A stretch of DNA of 64,000 bases from Rhizobium altiplani. GTDB taxonomy: Bacteria; Pseudomonadota; Alphaproteobacteria; Rhizobiales; Rhizobiaceae. Below are positions 9,773-19,280 of the stretch, piece by piece; the stretch's first letter is position 1, and each line of letters starts with the position of its first letter. Made by a program: the position numbers and the translations under genes. The stretch covers positions 1-64,000 of the forward strand of contig NZ_LNCD01000078.1 of assembly GCF_001542405.1 (NCBI RefSeq), given 5' to 3'. The notes under the pieces are model-generated. The model worked only from the letters and a program-made list of their open reading frames with translations, made no database searches and was not told the origin of the DNA.

Positions 9773-11094
9773 ATGTGATAAAGCTTGTTTCCCGCACGAA
9801 ACTGTACTGGGGCCTGATCGCGATTTTCCTGATCGGTGTCGTATGGTCGCCGGTGACGTCGTCGGGCAGGAACATATTTCTTTCCAGCGGCAACCTGCTC
9901 GACGTGCTGCGTCAGGTCTCGACGACGGGGCTTATCGCGACCGGCATGACGGCCGTTATCATCACCGGCGGCATCGACCTGTCGGTCGGTTCGCTGATGG
10001 CAATCTGCAGCGTCGTCTGCGCCATGTTGTTGACGGTCCCCGGGGACACGTCGGCCTTCCTGCTCGGCGTGCCGTCGGTGTTGCTTGCCGCCCTCGTCAT
10101 CGGAGCCGCCGTAACCCGGTTCATCTTCTCCAATCTTGAAAAGAGCCGCACTGGCTTCAGCCGCAGCCGCGACCTGACGCTCGACCGCACGCGGGGCATC
10201 TATGTCCCGGCGCTGGTCGGTATCGCCCTCTGCACCGTGCTGCTCTTCTATATCGTGCCGCAGAGCGAAACCAAGTTCGGTGTGCTCGGCGTGCTGCTCG
10301 TCGTACCGGCCGTCGGCCTTCTGTTTGGCGCCATCAACGGCATCATCATCGTCGTCGGCCGCCTGCAGCCCTTCATCGTCACTCTCGCGATGATGGTGAC
10401 TGCGCTCGGCATCGCTCGGCTGACGGCGGGTCAGAACAATGCGGTCCTGCCGGTTTATACTGGCTCGAACGCCACGGCCGATTTCGATATCCTCCGCTCG
10501 CTGGTCTTCGGCATCATTCCCATGCCCGGTATCTTTTTCATTGCGGCGATTGCGATTTATGCGGTCGTGCTGAAGTTCACTCCGTTCGGCCGCTTCGTTT
10601 ATGCGATCGGCGGCAACGAGGAGGCGGCGCGGCTTTCAGGCATCGACAGCGGACGGGTCAAGATCGTCACCTATGCCGTCTCCGGCCTGCTCGCGGGCAT
10701 CGCCGCGATCCTCTACGTTGCGCAGTATCGCCAGGGCAAGCCCGATGCCGGGGCTGGGCTGGAGCTCGACGCCATCGCCGCGGTGGTCATCGGCGGCACG
10801 AGCCTGATGGGGGGACGCGGCAGCCTTGCCGGCACCTTCTGCGGCGTGCTGATCTTCGGGCTGCTGTCGAATATCCTGCAGCTCCACAACATCAATTCCA
10901 ACCTTCAGCTGGTGCTGAAGGGACTGATCATCATCGGCACCGTGCTCGTTCAGGAGCGCAATGCCCGCGATATTCTGGCGCGGTTGCGGCTGACACTGCC
11001 GCGGCCCGCGAGATCGGAGGCGTCCGGGGAGGAGCGTCCGCGCAAGGAGACCATGTCTCTCAACACTGGAGGAAACGGAAATGAAACGTCGTGA
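9769..11094 (+). CDS. Sugar ABC transporter permease (RbsC-like) with an internal insertion
   Basis: An inner-membrane permease of the BPD_transp_2 family, with family motifs ITGGIDLSVGSLMAI (about residues 65-79), the coupling region GGNEEAARLSGI and GGTSLMGGRGSLAGT. It is 441 residues, against about 320-350 for most relatives. The extra length sits mainly between about residues 115 and 175: a charged loop (NLEKSRTGFSRSRDLTLD) and one added hydrophobic segment (YVPALVGIALCTVLLFYIV) ahead of the conserved GAINGIIIVVGRLQPFIVTL. It overlaps the ATPase by four bases and the binding-protein gene by 14. Confidence 0.93.
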   Translation: MNVIKLVSRTKLYWGLIAIFLIGVVWSPVTSSGRNIFLSSGNLLDVLRQVSTTGLIATGMTAVIITGGIDLSVGSLMAICSVVCAMLLTVPGDTSAFLLGVPSVLLAALVIGAAVTRFIFSNLEKSRTGFSRSRDLTLDRTRGIYVPALVGIALCTVLLFYIVPQSETKFGVLGVLLVVPAVGLLFGAINGIIIVVGRLQPFIVTLAMMVTALGIARLTAGQNNAVLPVYTGSNATADFDILRSLVFGIIPMPGIFFIAAIAIYAVVLKFTPFGRFVYAIGGNEEAARLSGIDSGRVKIVTYAVSGLLAGIAAILYVAQYRQGKPDAGAGLELDAIAAVVIGGTSLMGGRGSLAGTFCGVLIFGLLSNILQLHNINSNLQLVLKGLIIIGTVLVQERNARDILARLRLTLPRPARSEASGEERPRKETMSLNTGGNGNETS

Positions 11095-12049
11095 CATGTT
11101 GAAGTTCGCGGTCGTCACTACCGCGCTTTTCACCACTACATCCCTTTTCGCTACGCATGGCGCGCTGGCGCAAGACAAGAAGTGGCGCATCGGGTTCTCC
11201 CAGGCGACCACGATCGAGCCCTGGCGGGCGCAGTTCAACAAGGACATCATCGCGGAGGCCGCAAAGCATCCCGAAGTCGAGCTGATCATCACCGACGGTG
11301 AGGACAAGACTGAAAAGCAGGTTGCGGATGTCGAAAACCTGATCCGCCAGGAAGTCAATGCGCTGCTGATCTCGCCGAAGGAATCCGCTGGCCTCACCGG
11401 CGTCGTCCAGCAGGCGATCGACGCCAAGATTCCGGTCTTCGTCTTGGATCGCAACGTCGAAACTGACAAGTACGTCCAGTTCGTCGGCGGCGACAACAAG
11501 CTGATCGGTCGGGCTGCGGGGGAATATGCCGTTGAACTTCTCGGCGGGCCCGGTAAGGCGCAGGGCAATGTCGTCGAGATCTGGGGCGGCATGGGAACTC
11601 AGCCGGCACACGACCGGCACGACGGCTTCCACGAATTTACCGACAAAGAGCCGGGCATCAAGAACCTGCTCGACCAGCAGTCGGGCGACTGGAAGCAGGA
11701 CCAGGCCTACAACATCATGGCCACCGCGCTCCGCAACAATGAGAAGATCGACCTCGTCTATGGCCACAACGATCCGATGGCCTATGGCGCCTACCTCGCT
11801 GCCAAGGATGCCGGACGTGAGAAGGACATCAAGTTCATCGGCATCGATGCGCTTCCCGGAGAAGGCGTGACCTGGGTGAACAATGGTGAACTCAGTGCGA
11901 CCTTCCTCTATGCAACGCCGGGCGCGGAAGGCCTGCGTCAGGCGATCAAGTATCTCGGCGGAGAAAAAGTCGAAAAGAATGTCGTCTTGCCGACGCTCAA
12001 GGTGACAAAGGAAAATGCAGGCCAGATCATGAAGGACAACGGCCTCTAA
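11081..12049 (+). CDS. Sugar ABC transporter periplasmic binding protein
   Basis: The 322-residue protein begins with a signal peptide (MKRRDMLKFAVVTTALFTTT, cleavage probably after GALAQ). It is a type I periplasmic binding protein of the RbsB/YtfQ class, with IGFSQATTIEPWRAQF near the start and DLVYGHNDPMAYGAYLAAKD in the C-terminal lobe. It captures the substrate in the periplasm and delivers it to the permease. Gene order is ATPase-permease-binding protein, with the binding protein last. The YtfQ-like features hint at a hexose or furanose-type sugar, but the substrate is not proven. Confidence 0.93.
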   Translation: MKRRDMLKFAVVTTALFTTTSLFATHGALAQDKKWRIGFSQATTIEPWRAQFNKDIIAEAAKHPEVELIITDGEDKTEKQVADVENLIRQEVNALLISPKESAGLTGVVQQAIDAKIPVFVLDRNVETDKYVQFVGGDNKLIGRAAGEYAVELLGGPGKAQGNVVEIWGGMGTQPAHDRHDGFHEFTDKEPGIKNLLDQQSGDWKQDQAYNIMATALRNNEKIDLVYGHNDPMAYGAYLAAKDAGREKDIKFIGIDALPGEGVTWVNNGELSATFLYATPGAEGLRQAIKYLGGEKVEKNVVLPTLKVTKENAGQIMKDNGL

Positions 12050-12073
12050 CTCAGCGTAAACCTGACAGTAAAG

Positions 12074-12104
12074 AAGGGTCGGCTATCCCAGCCGGCCCTT
12101 TTTG
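12074..12104 (+). terminator. Terminator of the sugar ABC operon
   Basis: AAGGGTCGGCT pairs with AGCCGGCCCTT around ATCCC, followed by TTTTT. It begins 25 bases after the binding-protein stop. Confidence 0.85.
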
Positions 12105-12534
12105 TGTCCATACGGGTCCGCACCTGTTCGACGGTCAGTCCGGTCCGCTAAACCACTGTAGTAGTCGGCGGCATCCGCGCATTCGTCGATAGCCTGGCGG
12201 AATAACGGGCTTGGGGAGAGCTTGGATGGCTGCCTGGGGGGCGAAGGCTGCGTAAAACTCGAGGGGATTGTGAAGCTTCCGAGGTTTGCGGCTTTCCACC
12301 GAGGCTCAACCGGTGGACCACTGGAGCACTTTGTCCAACCGTGAAACGGTCGCTCACCTACACCTCTGTATAATTCGCTCCATCACGCGTTTCGAATATC
12401 AGTAGGCGGATCCGTCGTGTCGGCGGCAAGGAAGCGCAAGTCTTTTTACGTGTTCGCATGAAAACCGCTTGTCTTTTCCGTAAGCTCTCTAGCTGTCAGC
12501 GCAGCGTTTCATCACAAGCGATTTTGGAGGTATC
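12105..12534. other. Intergenic region before the CDC48-like gene
   Basis: There is no convincing gene. A short stem CCACCG / CGGTGG occurs near 12297-12317 and a TATAAT near 12368. Transcription of the next gene presumably begins in this region. A strong ribosome site, TTTTGGAGG, lies at its end. Confidence 0.35.
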
Positions 12535-14814
12535 ATGTCTGTCCCCGACGATCAGATCCTCACGCTGCAGGTTGCCAATATGCCACCGCAGGATACGGGA
12601 GCGAGCATCGCCCGCGTCTCCACGAAGGCGATGACCAAGCTCGGCGTACGAGAAGGCGAGCTTATTGAGCTCATCGGCAAGCGGCATACGGCCGCGATCG
12701 CGATGAGGCCCTATTCCGATGATGAGGGCCTGAACCTGATCAGGCTCGACGGCCTTCAGCGCGTAAATGCAGGCGCAACAAGCGGCGACCATATCGAAGT
12801 TCGCAAGGCGGAGGTAAGGCCGGCGACGAAGGTTGTCCTCGCGCCGGCGCAGAAGAACCTGGTGTTGCAGGGACCGGGTGAAGCTTTGCAGCGCACGTTT
12901 CTTCACCGCCCAATGGTGGCCGGCGACGTTGTATCGACCTCAGTCCAGCAACGCGTAAGAGATCCCCGCGCTGCGGACCCGCTGCTACGGAGCGTACTCG
13001 ATCTTCCCGCCTACGGTCTGCAGGAAATCAGGCTCGTCGTTGTCTCGACACAGCCGAGAGGCATCGTCCAGATGAACGAGCAGACGGTTGTCGAATTGCG
13101 TTCGCAGTTTGAGGAACCGAAGGAAGCACGCCGAGCTGACGTAACGTACGACGATATCGGCGGACTCGGCACCTCTGTCGAGCAAGTCCGCGAGATGGTG
13201 GAGCTGCCACTGCGCCATCCCGAGTTGTTTCAGCGCCTCGGCATCGAACCGCCAAAGGGCGTGCTTCTCTATGGCCCCCCGGGCACCGGCAAGACGCTGC
13301 TGGCCCGTGCTGTCGCCAATGAGACGGAAGCCAACTTCTACCACATCGCCGGTCCCGAGATCATGGGCAGCCGCTACGGGGAGTCCGAGGAACGTTTGCG
13401 GCAGGTCTTTCAGGAAGCCTCGCAGAATGCGCCATCAATCATCTTCATCGACGAAATCGACTCCATCGCGCCAAAGCGCGAGCAGGTGACTGGAGAAGTC
13501 GAACGGCGAATTGTCGCCCAGTTGCTAACCCTTATGGATGGGCTGGAGCCGAGGCAGAATATTGTTGTCATCGGCGCGACGAACAGGCGAGACGCGATTG
13601 ACGAGGCGCTCCGCCGTCCCGGGCGTTTCGACCGCGAAATCGTCATTGGCGTACCGGACCAGCGCGGCCGGCGCGAGGTGCTCGCGATCCACACCAGGGG
13701 CATGCCACTCGCCGAGAACACCGATCTCGATGAGATCGCGAGGACGACCTACGGCTTTGTCGGAGCGGATCTCGGTGCGTTGGTTCGCGAAGCGGCGATG
13801 GATGCGCTGCGCCGTGTTCTTCCCGATATCAATCTGAAGCAGGGTATCCCAACCGAGATCCTTGAAAAGCTCACGGTCTCTCAGGACGATTTCACGTCCG
13901 CCATGAAGCGCATTCAACCTTCCGCGTTGCGCGAAATCATGATCCAGGCGCCGAACGTCCGTTGGGACGATGTCGGAGGTTTGGACGAAGCGCAGATGAG
14001 ACTGAAGGAAGGGGTGGAACTGCCGCTCAGGTCACCGCAGTCCTTTAGGCAGATGGGCATTCGCCCTGCAAAGGGATTTCTCTTGTTTGGACCTCCGGGG
14101 ACCGGGAAGACACTGTTGGCAAAGGCCGTGGCGCGCGAAGCCGAAGCGAACTTCGTGGCAACCAAATCGTCCGATCTGCTTTCGAAATGGTACGGCGAGT
14201 CCGAGCAGCAGGTTTCGCGGCTCTTCGAACGCGCACGACAGGTTGCCCCGACCGTCATCTTCATCGATGAAATCGACTCGCTGGCCCCCGTCCGCGGCGG
14301 CGGGCTGGGAGAGCCGGCGGTGACCGAGCGGGTCGTCAACACGCTACTGGCCGAAATGGATGGGTTGGAAGACATGCAGGGCGTCGTCGTGATGGCAGCG
14401 ACCAATCGGCCGAATTTGCTCGATCCGGCACTGCTGCGACCGGGGCGCTTTGACGAACTGGTCTATGTTCCCGTGCCGGATGCAAAAGCGCGGCGGAAGA
14501 TCCTTGGCATCCATACGAAGAAGATGCCGCTCGCCGACGATGTTGATCTCGATGAACTCGCCGACAAGACGGAGCGGTTTACAGGGGCAGATCTCGAAGA
14601 CCTGACACGGCGAGCAGGGCTGATTGCACTGCGTCAGTCTCTGACTGCGTCGACGGTGACAAAGGAGAATTTCGCCATGGCCCTGCAGGAGGTTCGACCG
14701 TCGGTCACGGCAGAAGCCGAACGGGAGTATGAGGAGATGCTGCGCACGCTCCGCCAGGAAAATCCGCAGCGCATGCAGATCGGCTTCACGCCCCTCAGGC
14801 AGGCTGGAGAGTAG
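12535..14814 (+). CDS. CDC48/p97 (VAT)-like double AAA+ ATPase
   Basis: A 759-residue protein with an N-terminal CDC48-type substrate domain (about residues 5-190) and two AAA+ domains. D1 has Walker A GPPGTGKT (247-254), Walker B IIFIDEID (302-309) and GRFDRE. D2 has Walker A GPPGTGKT (519-526), Walker B VIFIDEID and GRFDEL. The D2 YGES segment (KWYGESE) and VAT-like DLLSKW resemble archaeal unfoldases. The family extracts and unfolds proteins using ATP. The C-terminus (LRQAGE) lacks the HbYX motif used to dock on a proteasome, and no protease gene is adjacent. TTTTGGAGG precedes the start. It is a single-gene unit, convergent with the next gene. The family is universal in archaea and eukaryotes and patchy in bacteria. 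Confidence 0.95.
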   Translation: MSVPDDQILTLQVANMPPQDTGASIARVSTKAMTKLGVREGELIELIGKRHTAAIAMRPYSDDEGLNLIRLDGLQRVNAGATSGDHIEVRKAEVRPATKVVLAPAQKNLVLQGPGEALQRTFLHRPMVAGDVVSTSVQQRVRDPRAADPLLRSVLDLPAYGLQEIRLVVVSTQPRGIVQMNEQTVVELRSQFEEPKEARRADVTYDDIGGLGTSVEQVREMVELPLRHPELFQRLGIEPPKGVLLYGPPGTGKTLLARAVANETEANFYHIAGPEIMGSRYGESEERLRQVFQEASQNAPSIIFIDEIDSIAPKREQVTGEVERRIVAQLLTLMDGLEPRQNIVVIGATNRRDAIDEALRRPGRFDREIVIGVPDQRGRREVLAIHTRGMPLAENTDLDEIARTTYGFVGADLGALVREAAMDALRRVLPDINLKQGIPTEILEKLTVSQDDFTSAMKRIQPSALREIMIQAPNVRWDDVGGLDEAQMRLKEGVELPLRSPQSFRQMGIRPAKGFLLFGPPGTGKTLLAKAVAREAEANFVATKSSDLLSKWYGESEQQVSRLFERARQVAPTVIFIDEIDSLAPVRGGGLGEPAVTERVVNTLLAEMDGLEDMQGVVVMAATNRPNLLDPALLRPGRFDELVYVPVPDAKARRKILGIHTKKMPLADDVDLDELADKTERFTGADLEDLTRRAGLIALRQSLTASTVTKENFAMALQEVRPSVTAEAEREYEEMLRTLRQENPQRMQIGFTPLRQAGE

Positions 14815-14947
14815 GGGCGCCAGATTAAGTAGTGACCGACCGTGGCGGCTCTGCCGGTCCAGTGCGGGGCGGTCGGGCTTCCGCGCTCCATGCTGAGCCA
14901 GGTGAAGCTCAGTGACGCCACCTATTCTGCGCCGCGTGGGCCGTTCG

Positions 14948-16708
14948 TCATCTCAGCAAAGTTGATTTCTTGCGGGGTGTAGGCTTCCGCGGCTTTGGCG
15001 GCAGGCCAGCATCGCAGTTTCGCTCGATCAGGGCTTCGGTGACGGACTCGTCGGCATAGGTCTCCTGCATCCGGATGTATATTGCAGACAGGCCCGGATC
15101 GAGGGAAAGCGCTTGCCGAACCAAGAGTTCAGCCTTTCCGCTGTTGCCGCAGGCCATGCTAGCCGCGATCTGATAAAGCAACGTCCGCCTGGTCTGAAAG
15201 GGTAGTGTCAGGGCGACGCGCATCATGTCTTCGAAGCGGTCCAGCGCGTAGAGGGCCGCCACCCGCTCTTCAGTGATCCAGACCGGCAGAAAGGGATCGA
15301 GTGTCTCGGCACGATCAAGCATTTCAAGGGCGTGCTCAGCCTCTCCGACATAGACATAGAACGCGGCGCTGCGGCCGAGAATATAGGCGTCGTTCGGAGC
15401 GAGTTCCTTGGCGCGTATGTGATGGTAACGCGCCGAGGCGAAGTCGCCCGATTTCATCTTGATCGCGCCCATGATGCGATGGGCTTCCGGGTCGGTCGGG
15501 TCGAGTGCAAGCGCATGCGCAACCTGCTGTTCTGCCTCATGAAGGTCAAAGCTTGGCAAGTTGCTCCACGAGCAGACGTGCATGGCGAAGGGGCGGCCGA
15601 AACCGGGATCAGCGGTCATTGACCGCTCGAACCAGGCCATGGCTTCGTGTATGTGGGTGTCCGAAACGCCAACCAAGCGATGATGGTCCAGTCCCCGTAG
15701 GTAATACTCATAGGCCGTCATGTTCTCCGGGCGCTTTAGCCGCGCGGCCGCAAGTTCCGACTGCTCGACCCGTCCGGACACGGTTGCTGCGACACGCGCG
15801 ATGATTTCATCCATGACATCAAGCAGTTCGCGAAACGGACGCGTTATGCGATCGGACCAGATGACGAGACCCTCTCCGGTTTCCGTCAGCGAGATGTTGA
15901 CCCTGAGGTCGTCGCCCGCTTGCCGGATCGAGCCGCTGACGACGTAGCCGACGCCGAGAAGGCGGCCGATCTCGACCGGGTCTTTGGTCGTCAGTGCGGT
16001 CGCGGCCGAACGGGAACTGACAAACAACCCCTTCAGCCGGCTCAGTTCAAGAGTCAGGTCGTCGGTGATGCCGTCCGCCAGGAAGGATTGATCCGCAATG
16101 GCGCCGGGCGCAATGTCGAACCGCGCCACGGCGATCGAGTTTGTCCGGGGAGGCTGTGCAGCATTGGGAGAGGATCGTGTTGGAGCGAACTGATAGAGGT
16201 GGCGGTCCACCAGTTCAGTAACCCGGTAAATCCGTATCGGCTCGAAAATTCCTTTCAGTCGACGTTCGCCGGTGTCTTCAAATCCACAAGGCGAGACTCG
16301 ACGGACCTGGTCGTAAAGCACCCCCGAAACCTCGATTGCGCCAGGTGGCGCAGACGCCTCAATTCGCGCGGCTATGTTCACGCCATCGCCGCGCAAGTCC
16401 GAGCCCACGACGACGACATCCGCGACATGCAGGCCGAAACGCATGTCGCCGCCACTCGAGCCAGGAAGGGCAGCGATCTCGGCGCGCGCCTCGATGGCGG
16501 CCCTAAGCGCATTGACTGGGCTGCCGAACTCGGCGAGCAGGGCATCGCCCGCGGTGCCAAAGACGCGGCCGTCATGGCGCTGGATGACCGTGCGAACAGT
16601 GTCGAGGACAGCGTCAATCCGGGTGATCGCTCCTTCCTCGTCCGTTTCCATCGCAGGGGTGGAGCCGACGAAATCTCCGACCATGATCGTGGCCAGCTTG
16701 CGCTGCAT
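14948..16708 (-). CDS. Class III nucleotidyl cyclase with TPR repeats (cyclase A)
   Basis: A 586-residue soluble protein. Residues about 1-165 are a class III cyclase domain: metal-binding Asp in MVGDFVGST, second Asp in GTAGDALLAEF, and GDGVNIAARIE for the transition-state Asn/Arg. The Lys that reads the purine in many adenylate cyclases is replaced in RVFGTAGDA, a variant I have seen in a common proteobacterial subgroup, so the substrate is uncertain. A TolB/FlgO-like middle domain (SIAVARFD, LADGITDDLTLELS) and TPR-like repeats follow. The start at 16708 has GGGAGGG eight bases upstream. It faces away from cyclase B, and the pair brackets the ABM gene. Confidence 0.9.
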   Translation of the reverse strand: MQRKLATIMVGDFVGSTPAMETDEEGAITRIDAVLDTVRTVIQRHDGRVFGTAGDALLAEFGSPVNALRAAIEARAEIAALPGSSGGDMRFGLHVADVVVVGSDLRGDGVNIAARIEASAPPGAIEVSGVLYDQVRRVSPCGFEDTGERRLKGIFEPIRIYRVTELVDRHLYQFAPTRSSPNAAQPPRTNSIAVARFDIAPGAIADQSFLADGITDDLTLELSRLKGLFVSSRSAATALTTKDPVEIGRLLGVGYVVSGSIRQAGDDLRVNISLTETGEGLVIWSDRITRPFRELLDVMDEIIARVAATVSGRVEQSELAAARLKRPENMTAYEYYLRGLDHHRLVGVSDTHIHEAMAWFERSMTADPGFGRPFAMHVCSWSNLPSFDLHEAEQQVAHALALDPTDPEAHRIMGAIKMKSGDFASARYHHIRAKELAPNDAYILGRSAAFYVYVGEAEHALEMLDRAETLDPFLPVWITEERVAALYALDRFEDMMRVALTLPFQTRRTLLYQIAASMACGNSGKAELLVRQALSLDPGLSAIYIRMQETYADESVTEALIERNCDAGLPPKPRKPTPRKKSTLLR

Positions 16709-16850
16709 TCTCGATCCCTCCCGCCACAAAAGCACGTGGTGACAATGTAGCACATCGGCAGGCTTGGGTGTTTTACGATTGCCAACGACAGCGGCGGGTG
16801 CGAACGGTGCTGTGGGAGCACGCACATCGACGTGCAAGCTGCCTGCAGGA

Positions 16851-17189
16851 CTAAGGACGATAGGGGCCCGGCGGATTTGCGATGAAATCGAGATCATAAC
16901 GTGCGACTTCATCTGAGACAGTCTCGATCAAACTCAATCTTGCCAGGAGCCGCCGCACATCGGCCTGCATCGCGATCATGTGCGGGGTTCGCCTATGGAA
17001 CTCGTGTGCCTCCGCATCGCGAAAGCCTTCGATCAGAACGACCACGTCGTCTTCATCCTTGTGCCGATGACACTCAAAAAACACACAGCCTGGCTCAGCG
17101 CGCGTGGACACAACATGCGGCTCCATAGCGGCAAGGAACGCCTCTCGCATTCCCTGCTTGCAGGTGAGCCAACCCGTTATGAGTTTCAT
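16851..17189 (-). CDS. Antibiotic biosynthesis monooxygenase (ABM/YgiN-like) domain protein
   Basis: A 112-residue ferredoxin-like dimeric alpha-beta barrel. ABM features are the opening strand KLITGWLTCKQGMREAFLAA, the central EPGCVFFECHRHKDEDDVVV and GFRDAEAHEFHRRTPHM. Relatives are cofactor-free monooxygenases acting on quinones or reactive aromatic compounds, and some only bind ligands. The start at 17189 is chosen for the GAGGTG site eight bases upstream. It lies between two cyclase genes, 142 bases from cyclase A on the same strand. Substrate unknown. Confidence 0.82.
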   Translation of the reverse strand: MKLITGWLTCKQGMREAFLAAMEPHVVSTRAEPGCVFFECHRHKDEDDVVVLIEGFRDAEAHEFHRRTPHMIAMQADVRRLLARLSLIETVSDEVARYDLDFIANPPGPYRP

Positions 17190-17434
17190 ATGGGCACCTC
17201 GAATTTCTGTATCACTCGCCCTGACACGGAGGCTACTAACATTCGACGTGGGTGCCGACCTCAAGGTCCATGTCCAGGTTGTAACTTATAGCGCAGGCTG
17301 CTTCTGGCGCGAAGTGGACACTGTCCGCCACGGGGCGAGCGAAGACGAATTCTTGAGCGCGCCAGGAAGTGTCTCGACATTGCGTATATGCTAATCTGAG
17401 TGGCCATTGGCTGACTTGATGGGGGTGGGCGACA

Positions 17435-19177
17435 ATGAAGCAACGGCTTTCTGTCATCATGGCCTCTGACGTGGTCGGCTATAGTCGACTGATGGGGATC
17501 GACGAGAAAGGCACACTTTCCGCTCTAAAATTGCACCGACACGAACTTTGGGACGTGAAAATCGCGTTGTATCAGGGCCATACAATCAAGCTTGTTGGCG
17601 ATGGGATGCTGACGGAGTTTCAGACTGCTGAAGAGGCGGTCCTGTGCGCGATCGAGATCCAATCGGAGATGCAGAAACGCAATGCGCGTGGCGATCGCAG
17701 GATAGAATTTCGGATCGGTATAAATATCGGCGACCTTATCTTCGAGGACGACGATGTTTACGGCGATGGCGTGAATGTTGCAGCTCGCATTGAGAATGTC
17801 GCGAAACCGGGAGGCATAGCGATATCCGCATCGGTGCGCGACACCTTGGGCAAGCGTCTGGGCATCCGCTTCGAAGATGTGGGCGAGCACGCACTGAAGA
17901 ACATCGAGCGGCCAATTCGCATCTTCAACATCATCGTCGACGACGGTGCAGAAGGGGCGAGTCCTGGGTTTACTGCGACACCCAAGCCTGCCGTGCAGTC
18001 GGTCGGAACGCGCCTTGGGGCGGAGTTTTCGCCGAACAGAACCTTGCTGTACGTTTCGAAGTTCTCAAATCTCAGCGGCGATCCAGACCAGGATTATTTC
18101 GCGGCGGGATTAACAGAAGATGTCGCGGCAGGTTTGGCGCGGTTCTCCAGGCTGATCGTTGTCGCTCAACAACCGCCCTCAGAGCAACAGCACGCCGAGT
18201 CAATCCCGCACTACGTCCTCGAGGGGAGCGTGAGGCGACTTGGCAATCGTGTCAGGGTGAGTGCCAACCTCATCAATGTTTCGGGTGAGCGAATCTGGGC
18301 GGAAAAATACGACTTCGACCTTATCGACATCTTTCACATTCAGGACGAGCTGTCCCGCTCCATACCGGCCGCGCTGAGCGTCAAGATAGAAGAGGCGGAG
18401 CGTCAACGCGCCCTGAGCAAGCCTGTTACATCGCTGAAAGCCTACGATCTGTATTTGCGAGGCCGGCATCTTCATCAGGGCTCGAGCCAAGAGGATGTGC
18501 GACTTGCGCGGGAAATGTATCTCGCCGCGATAGCCGATGATCCGGAGTTTCCGCGGCCTTACATCGGGTTGGCCTGGATCGAGCTTCGGAAGCTGAAATG
18601 GAACGAAATCGTTGAAATCGATACCGCGCTTGCGACCGCATCGGCCCTGCTAAGCAAAGCCCTAAAGCTAAACCCGATCGACGCTGATACCCACTGGGCT
18701 CTTGGCGTCGTTCACCTTTGGAGGGGAGAGGCCGAGCGAGCCGTAGCCTGCTATGAGCGTGCCCGAGAACTGGCTCCCAGCAACTGTGACCTCCTCGCCG
18801 AATATTGCGATGCCCTTGGTTATCTTGGGCGCCTTGACGATGCCGTTAGGATGGGAGAGCTTGCCGTCCGCCTCAATCCGAGCCGCCCCGACTGGTATCT
18901 CTGGGATATCGCCGCAGCCAAATTTCTTTCGGGAAAATATTTGGAGGCACTGTCCCTTCTGGAGAAAATGGCCGAGCTTGGGCCCGCCTATCGCCTGCTT
19001 GCAGCGACCTACGCCCAACTGGGGCGGCTTGAAGAGGCGCGCCAGGCCGCGCGCGAACTTCTGAAGGTCAATCCTGACTTCTCGATCGAGCGTTACAGTT
19101 CGCGTGCACCCTATCTCGATAAGACGCTCATGGCCAAATACATCGAAGGCCTACGACTAGGGGGTCTGCCGGAGTAG
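17435..19177 (+). CDS. Class III adenylate cyclase with TPR repeats (cyclase B)
   Basis: A 580-residue protein with the same build as cyclase A but more canonical active-site motifs: MASDVVGYSRLM (metal Asp), IKLVGDGMLTEF (purine-reading Lys and second Asp) and VYGDGVNVAARIENVA (Asn/Arg). A TolB/FlgO-like domain follows (YFAAGLTEDVAAGLARFSRL; GSVRRLGNRVRVSANLI) and then C-terminal TPR repeats. It probably makes cAMP in response to a protein partner bound by the TPRs. GATGGGGGTGG precedes the start. Many rhizobial genomes hold large sets of these, often of unknown trigger. Confidence 0.92.
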   Translation: MKQRLSVIMASDVVGYSRLMGIDEKGTLSALKLHRHELWDVKIALYQGHTIKLVGDGMLTEFQTAEEAVLCAIEIQSEMQKRNARGDRRIEFRIGINIGDLIFEDDDVYGDGVNVAARIENVAKPGGIAISASVRDTLGKRLGIRFEDVGEHALKNIERPIRIFNIIVDDGAEGASPGFTATPKPAVQSVGTRLGAEFSPNRTLLYVSKFSNLSGDPDQDYFAAGLTEDVAAGLARFSRLIVVAQQPPSEQQHAESIPHYVLEGSVRRLGNRVRVSANLINVSGERIWAEKYDFDLIDIFHIQDELSRSIPAALSVKIEEAERQRALSKPVTSLKAYDLYLRGRHLHQGSSQEDVRLAREMYLAAIADDPEFPRPYIGLAWIELRKLKWNEIVEIDTALATASALLSKALKLNPIDADTHWALGVVHLWRGEAERAVACYERARELAPSNCDLLAEYCDALGYLGRLDDAVRMGELAVRLNPSRPDWYLWDIAAAKFLSGKYLEALSLLEKMAELGPAYRLLAATYAQLGRLEEARQAARELLKVNPDFSIERYSSRAPYLDKTLMAKYIEGLRLGGLPE

Positions 19178-19231
19178 GTTGGCGATCTGAAAGTCTAATG
19201 GACATGTCGACAAAGCAGCTCAATTGACGAA

Positions 19232-19245
19232 ATGTTGCATATGCA
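19232..19245. promoter_or_regulatory. Probable MarR operator upstream of the marR-like gene
   Basis: ATGTTGCATATGCA lies 36 bases before the regulator start. The identical 14 bases occur inverted at 21019-21032, and a close perfect palindrome occurs at 20932-20947. This placement suggests autoregulation. Confidence 0.6.
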
Positions 19246-19280
19246 CTACAAAACGAGATCCGATTGAATGCTGGGGCGAG

